A stretch of 64,000 nucleotides of DNA from Gentiana macrophylla (lineage: Eukaryota; Streptophyta; Magnoliopsida; Gentianales; Gentianaceae): assembly GCA_026214975.1 (NCBI GenBank), contig JAOBSW010000555.1, forward strand, positions 248,001 through 312,000. Direction: 5' to 3'. Of the stretch, positions 59,577-64,000 are shown in pieces (the first letter of the stretch is position 1; each line of letters begins with the position of its first letter). The translations under genes were made by a program, and so were the position numbers. A model generated the notes under the pieces. That model was given only the letters and a program-made list of their open reading frames with translations, did no database searches and had not been told where the DNA came from.

Positions 59577-60821
59577 AGTTTCTAATGTATTAGTCTAATT
59601 ATGAGTGATTAGTTATTCCCCCCACACATGCAATAGTCCTCTCCATTGGTGAATTTTAATTAATTATCAGCTACGGGTACAACTCCTAAACCTATCTACT
59701 CTGACATTGGTAGTAGACAATCTATACGCAAGCTACCCTCCTTCATTGGTCTGTAATAGCCTATATGAATAAAGAACCAGAATTGACGGTATTCAGTGTT
59801 AACACATACCACTAACCCGCCTAGGCAGCAATCGACACTGATTAGCACGTTCCTAGAGTCCATCAAGACAATGTCCAAACTAACACTTCACTATCAGTAC
59901 TTCATGCTAATTTACATCGACATGAAAATAATTGATCATGCCACTAACATGTAAATTAAATCTGTCGATCAACGTAGCTGGTGCCGATTATCATGAACTA
60001 GTAATTTACTAGGTATTCAGATCTAGCGATATAGACCGTCGCAGATCTGAAGAACGCAACCACTATATCATGATTTCTTCACCAACGAATTAGATCTATA
60101 CATACATGGGGTGAAATAAACTAAGTAAAACATAATTAAACTAAATAAACAATTAGTACATACTAGTCGAATATAACAACAACAGATCTACATCTTGGAA
60201 AAGACATAAAATCATACCCTCGAAGACGAGTGTAGAAATCCCTCGGATCTCTTCCAAGGCGGCGACTCCATCGTCTCTCCGACCAGAACACATAAAATAA
60301 AATAAAGAACTTTTATTGCATACTAATTGTAAGTTTTGAGGTACAATGAACTCAAAAGTGGACACACTGAATTCTGAGGTGAAGCCTCTTATTTATAGTT
60401 ACATAAACTGACTTAGAAACACCTAGATCTACCCCTCGTGCAAGAAAACACATTTTGGAATATTCTAGACTCTCAGTAACCCGGCGGCATACCTCGATTT
60501 ACCGAGGGCATTTTTTCATTTTCTCTTTGCCGACATAGCTTGGAATGTTCTGGAATACCCTAGGCCCAATCCTTTTGTTCAGTGCACTCCAGATTCGTCC
60601 ACCATATCAGCCCAATATTTCGTATCCTGAAAATAATCAAATAATGCATTAAATAATATCGAAATAGGGAAATAAAACGTTAAGTGTAGATTACTCGACT
60701 CACGAACCCGGCATATGATATTCAACTCAAATGGTTCATATTTATAGGTCGAAACAACTATTTTTAGCTCATAATGGATAGAATGTTGATGCCGTAGGAT
60801 AGACTATTTTAAGTGTCATCA
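59577..60821 (-). repeat. G1 5' LTR, second part
   Basis: Continues G1's LTR after H and the ACAAG duplication. Ends AAGTGTCATCA at 60821, followed by the flank CGTGG and F's gag. Confidence 0.92.
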
Positions 60822-60826
60822 CGTGG

Positions 60827-61265
60827 CGACCTGGTCTAAAAGTGTGGGTGCGGCAGAGTGATTAAAAACACTAGTCGACCGCGACTTCTCAGACTGATAA
60901 TGAGATTCTCCTAGATAATCCCCCAGTCTGGCCTTGATGTTTTCTATGGAGGACTGACACTCAGTGCTTTCCTATTCGGGGCCCTGTCCAGGTCCAAGAT
61001 GGGTTAAAACTAACCTTCTTCCCGGAGATCGCCCAACTGTGGAGTGACTTTTCCCTTCCCTTCCTGAGCGATGAGAAGGAGCGCCATGTGGCTGAGATGG
61101 GGGCTGGACATGTGTGTCCATGTTTTGCGAAAGAACGAGGTTTTTGATCGGTCGAGGTTGCAATCCCAAGGCAAGAAGTTGCTAGTTGGTCTGCCACATC
61201 CTCTCAACTTATTCAACATGAGCTATTAATGCAGCGGCATAGTTGTCCTAATGTGTAACCGCCTC
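60827..61265 (-). pseudogene. Element F: gag N-terminal part (pseudogene)
   Basis: The minus strand has a frame with SSIENIKARLGDYLGE leading toward 60830, in line with the Gag text that resumes at 29382. Further upstream there are three overlapping frames of 65-78 codons (60961-61219), rich in Ser, Pro and Arg, typical of a Gag N-terminus but with no clear start. Cut at 61265 by element J. Confidence 0.65.
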
Positions 61266-62667
61266 TGTTGGTCCCAGAGAAGGGTGAGAATATAGTCAGA
61301 TGGTGGGTGAATGACTATATTGGAGTTTCAAGAACTTCTTCTTGTTTAAAAGCTTTTGGGCAGTGTATAAGTCCCTTCTTAAAAATTGTTTCGAAGTGGT
61401 TTAAGCATACACAAAATATAACAATAATGCAATAAAGAAATGTTGTAAGGTAAAGTGCAGTAAATAAATGAACAAAAAGGTTTATAGTGGTTCAGGGTGG
61501 TGTAATCCCTTAATTCACTCTTCTCTTGTGATGATTGGAGGAATTCACTATTGTCTTTCACCAATACAATAGAATGATTGTCTTTGGCTACACAAGCTTC
61601 ACAATCTCAATACTATCACTCCCTGGCTACAAAAGCTTCAGTGACTCAATCTTCAACACTGCTCTTTGAGAACAAATCCTTCAGCATCTATCACAATGGT
61701 TGCAATTCCTTCTCAGACGATCTGATTCAATTGCTTCAGATAGGTGTGAATAAGATTCACAGAGAGTTGATCAATCTTAGTGCTTGTTGTAGATTAGTAG
61801 CTCTAAATTCTGAGTTGATCTTCTAGATATTTCTTTTCAGTTCAAAACAAAGGCTTGTGAATTTGACAGAGTTTCAACACTTTGATTTTTCTACGTGTGT
61901 TCTTATGTTTACGTTTTTTTTCTTGTCTGTCAATGCCTTCTATTTATAACATTGATTATCCTTGAATTTGAAATTCCGTCCATTGGCTTTTAAATGCTGA
62001 GAATAATCCTTGATTTTATTCTCTTTGATTTCAGTGATCCGGATTTTCTTAAAATGTTCTTCATAAAATCCGCCCTTGTTTGATTCTGCCTTAATTCCTT
62101 GATCTCCTTAATTTCCACAGTTAGAATAAAATGCAGATATCATACTTCACTTGCATGTTGCTTTACCGGTTCAGGGAATCTGCTTATAGGTTGTTACTTT
62201 GCTGTTGAGATTCTCTTCACCGTTTTTCTTGATAGTCAGCCGGTAGAGCTTTTACATAGATGTTTTGATGTTTCCTTTATTTCTTTGATTTTCAATTTCT
62301 AGGTATGCTTGCACTTCACAAATCCTTGATATTGGTGACATCAGCGTACACCATATTGAAAATGAATAGATTTCATCACTTGTAATATATCTTAGACTTA
62401 CCCAAGGTCATCACAGACTTCCTTGGTTGTAAGTAAGTCCATAAGTCTTCACTTTACTCTACTGGTACTTGGCTGACTTCACTCAACTGGTCTTCAGTCT
62501 TTCACTGAGCCATCCTAGCTACCAGTTTAGTACAATGCTTGTCTGACTAAACTTATGCAACATGTCAGACTCTAAGTAAAGTCTTATACGGATATTTCTA
62601 ACTTATTTCAGGCTCGCTATAACAATTAGTCTGGCCCATCATCAAAATAAATAAAATGTTCCTAAAA
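61266..62667 (-). repeat. Element J 3' LTR (1402 bp)
   Basis: Starts TGTTGGTCCCAGAG and ends GTTCCTAAAA, where the family has CCTAACA, so the last CA is lost. It is the same LTR family as H, with the same block order. Followed on the right by TTTCCCCCTTTTTGATGATG, the PPT complement. The second LTR is beyond the window. Candidate TSD: GCCTC (61261-61265). Confidence 0.88.
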
Positions 62668-63448
62668 ATTTCCCCCTTTTTGATGATGCCAAAACCCTCA
62701 AAAGCCTGAACATAAGTGATCATTTTTCATATAATAAAAGAATAGAACTCTAAACTTTTATTCATCCATGGAGGGCATAAGAAGAGAAAAAATAGAGAAA
62801 ATTATTAAAGTCTACTTTTTCTCTAAGATTCTGACACTTTTTCTTGTGCTTTCAGTGCCCTTACCTTTTGAGCTTTAAGGCTTTTCACTACCTTCCCCTT
62901 TTTGGTAGCATCATGCCTCTCTTTCAGAATTCTGTTTGTGGCCTCAGACACTGTATATGATTGTTTCAAGCTGCTTGATGGCATAATCTAAGGGGCTGTC
63001 AAAGGCCTGAAGTTGTTGAGAGTGAATTTCAAGTGTGTCAACCATTTGATTAAACCTGTCATCTATTGCACTTACTAGATGCTCCAAATTTGTATGGACA
63101 TGTTGTATGATTAGTGAATCCAGCTGACTGATTACATCACCTTGCATTTCTAGTACATCATCTTGAACCTCAATGTGGTAAGAAGAGCCTCAATCTTCTG
63201 CTCCATAGAGGTGTAACCACTCCTCAGTGTTGCTTGGAGATTTTCCCTACTGAGATTTTGCTTTTCCATGTCAGCAATCACAAGGCCAATATCCATATGA
63301 AATGACATGTCTGTATTGTCAGTGGTAGGTTGTGCCTATGTTGGTGTCTCTCCAGAGTCTGCTTGAGCTTGCTCTTCATCAATTTCTTCTTCTTCAATCT
63401 CCATGTCAGATAGGATTGTTTGGGGTAGCTTGATTCTCCAAGTCTTAG
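62668..63448 (-). pseudogene. J extra ORF, C-terminal coiled-coil part (broken)
   Basis: Minus-strand fragments downstream of the stop at 63446: MEKQNLSRENLQ and RSGYTSMEQKIEALL-type text, then, after a frameshift, 62944-63147 with QHVHTNLEHLVSAIDDRFNQMVDTL. Matches H's 52216-52422 and 51936-52175. Heptads of Leu/Ile suggest a coiled coil. Confidence 0.55.
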
Positions 63449-64000
63449 TTAGGACTTTGCTTCATCTTCATCTGCTACAGCTTCAATTTCCTCAGCTGTC
63501 ATTCCATCTTGGTCAATGTTGGGGGTCCTTGTTGAGACTGTTGGTGGTACTTTCTCAGCTGGTTCTCTCAGCTTCTGTTCATTTACAGCCTTACTCCTTT
63601 GAATAACATCCTGAAGTGTCAGATTATCATCAGATTCATTAGTGTGATGTTCAACCTTTTCTTCTTCTTTTTCTTCCATTCTATCAATTGCTTTGTCCTC
63701 CTCCTCATCTTCATCAGGAATCAGATAGTAAGCTTCCTCATCCTCTTCCTCTTCTACTTCATCAGAGATTACAATTGGATCTTCATCAATTCTTGCTCCT
63801 CCAACGTTTCTTCTAACATTTCTTGTGTTGGATCTTGTTCTTCTCCTAAACCCAAAAGTGATTGCCTCAGCTGATTTCCTTTTCTTGTCTTTCTTCAAGT
63901 ATGTGAACATCACTTTTGCTTCATGCAATTTGTGCAATTGGATAAGTTTCACCTTCATCTGATCAAACAGATATTGCAGAGGGATTCCATATGATTTCCT
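63449..64000 (-). CDS. J acidic ORF downstream of pol (partial)
   Basis: An open frame that continues to the right edge of the window; the first visible ATG is at 63958, but the frame stays open upstream with SYGIPLQYLFDQMKVKL. Its N-terminal part is basic (DKKRKSAEA, RRRTRSNTRNVRRN), then very acidic (VEEEEDEEAY, PDEDEEEDKAID, EEKEEEKV), ending EAVADEDEAKS. At 184 codons it is the longest gap-free frame in J. It lies between the presumed RNase H (off the window) and the 3' LTR. The start resembles the conserved segment of the large plant-transposon ORFs (YGIPL...LF), but I am not sure. Not an env by any visible signal peptide or membrane span. Confidence 0.6.
   Translation of the reverse strand, partial: RKSYGIPLQYLFDQMKVKLIQLHKLHEAKVMFTYLKKDKKRKSAEAITFGFRRRTRSNTRNVRRNVGGARIDEDPIVISDEVEEEEDEEAYYLIPDEDEEEDKAIDRMEEKEEEKVEHHTNESDDNLTLQDVIQRSKAVNEQKLREPAEKVPPTVSTRTPNIDQDGMTAEEIEAVADEDEAKS

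Larger units (their letters stand above)
29383..60821 (-). mobile_element. Element G1: Athila-type gypsy element, with H and K inside
   Basis: LTRs of 1453 bp (29383-30835) and 1459 bp (39997-40210 plus 59577-60821), tRNA-Asp PBS, PPT and gag-pol on the minus strand. The flanks are CCTGG (29378-29382) and CGTGG (60822-60826), a TSD with one mismatch. It lies in F's gag. Its own gag was later hit by K and its 5' LTR by H. Order of genes (minus): gag, protease, RT, RNase H, integrase, then about 1.3 kb without a gene. No env-like ORF is seen. Confidence 0.88.

Noticed and set aside
63599..63874. Plus-strand hydrophobic ORF of 91 codons
   Set aside because: Antisense shadow of the acidic tract of the J ORF; GAA/GAG codons read as TTC/CTC on the other strand.

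Overview
This window is plant nuclear DNA, probably from a eudicot with a repeat-rich genome. I found no host gene. Almost all of it is explained by LTR retrotransposons inserted into one another. I traced each break by matching LTR ends (TG...CA), primer-binding sites (PBS), polypurine tracts (PPT) and 5-bp target-site duplications (TSD). The mix of Athila-type and Tat-type Ty3/gypsy elements with Ty1/copia elements, tRNA-Asp and tRNA-iMet primers and AT-rich composition is typical of flowering plants. Species cannot be told. Letters below are my own labels.

Layout. The outermost host is F, a Tat-like gypsy element on the minus strand, visible as 26969-29382 and 60827-61265. Three elements sit in F. 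(1) D, a minus-strand copia element ending at 26968, lies in F's reverse transcriptase (RT). Its gag is split by C, an Athila-type element ending at 23273. C's RT is split by B (50-15421, TSD TATAA), a large non-coding element, and B's left LTR is split by A (1159-7496, TSD ATCAA), another large non-coding element. C's gag also carries a solo copia LTR (P, 18278-20040), and D's LTR carries a solo gypsy-like LTR (E, 24541-25899, TSD GCTAC). F>D>C>B>A is five levels deep. (2) G1 (29383-60821), an Athila-type element, lies in F's gag. G1's right LTR is split by H (40211-59571, TSD ACAAG), a copia element, and H's left LTR is split by G2 (40456-50644, TSD GTAAT), a second copy of the G family. G1's gag also holds K (37347-39347, TSD GAACG). 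(3) J, a copia element related to H, starts at 61266 and runs off the right edge.

Coding content is gag-pol of these elements, nearly all on the minus strand and broken by stops and frameshifts. Recognisable domains are copia Gag with zinc knuckle, protease, integrase, RT (YVDD) and RNase H in H; gypsy Gag, protease (DLGA), RT (FxDD or YIDD), RNase H and integrase in C, F, G1 and G2; and an extra acidic ORF in J (63449-64000), which is the longest open frame near the right edge.

Most notable observations. K has LTRs in inverted orientation at both ends yet a proper TSD, so it seems to have integrated as one unit bounded by two identical LTR ends. The non-coding elements A and B each carry arrays of short hairpins whose stems differ by compensating changes between copies. 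A also has a dense array of CpG-rich palindromes and two LTRs that disagree in a promoter-containing block. A, G1 and G2 share a second polypurine tract about 0.9-1.0 kb upstream of the 3' LTR and a hairpin next to the terminal tract. All statements come from reading the sequence by eye; identities and foldings were not computed.
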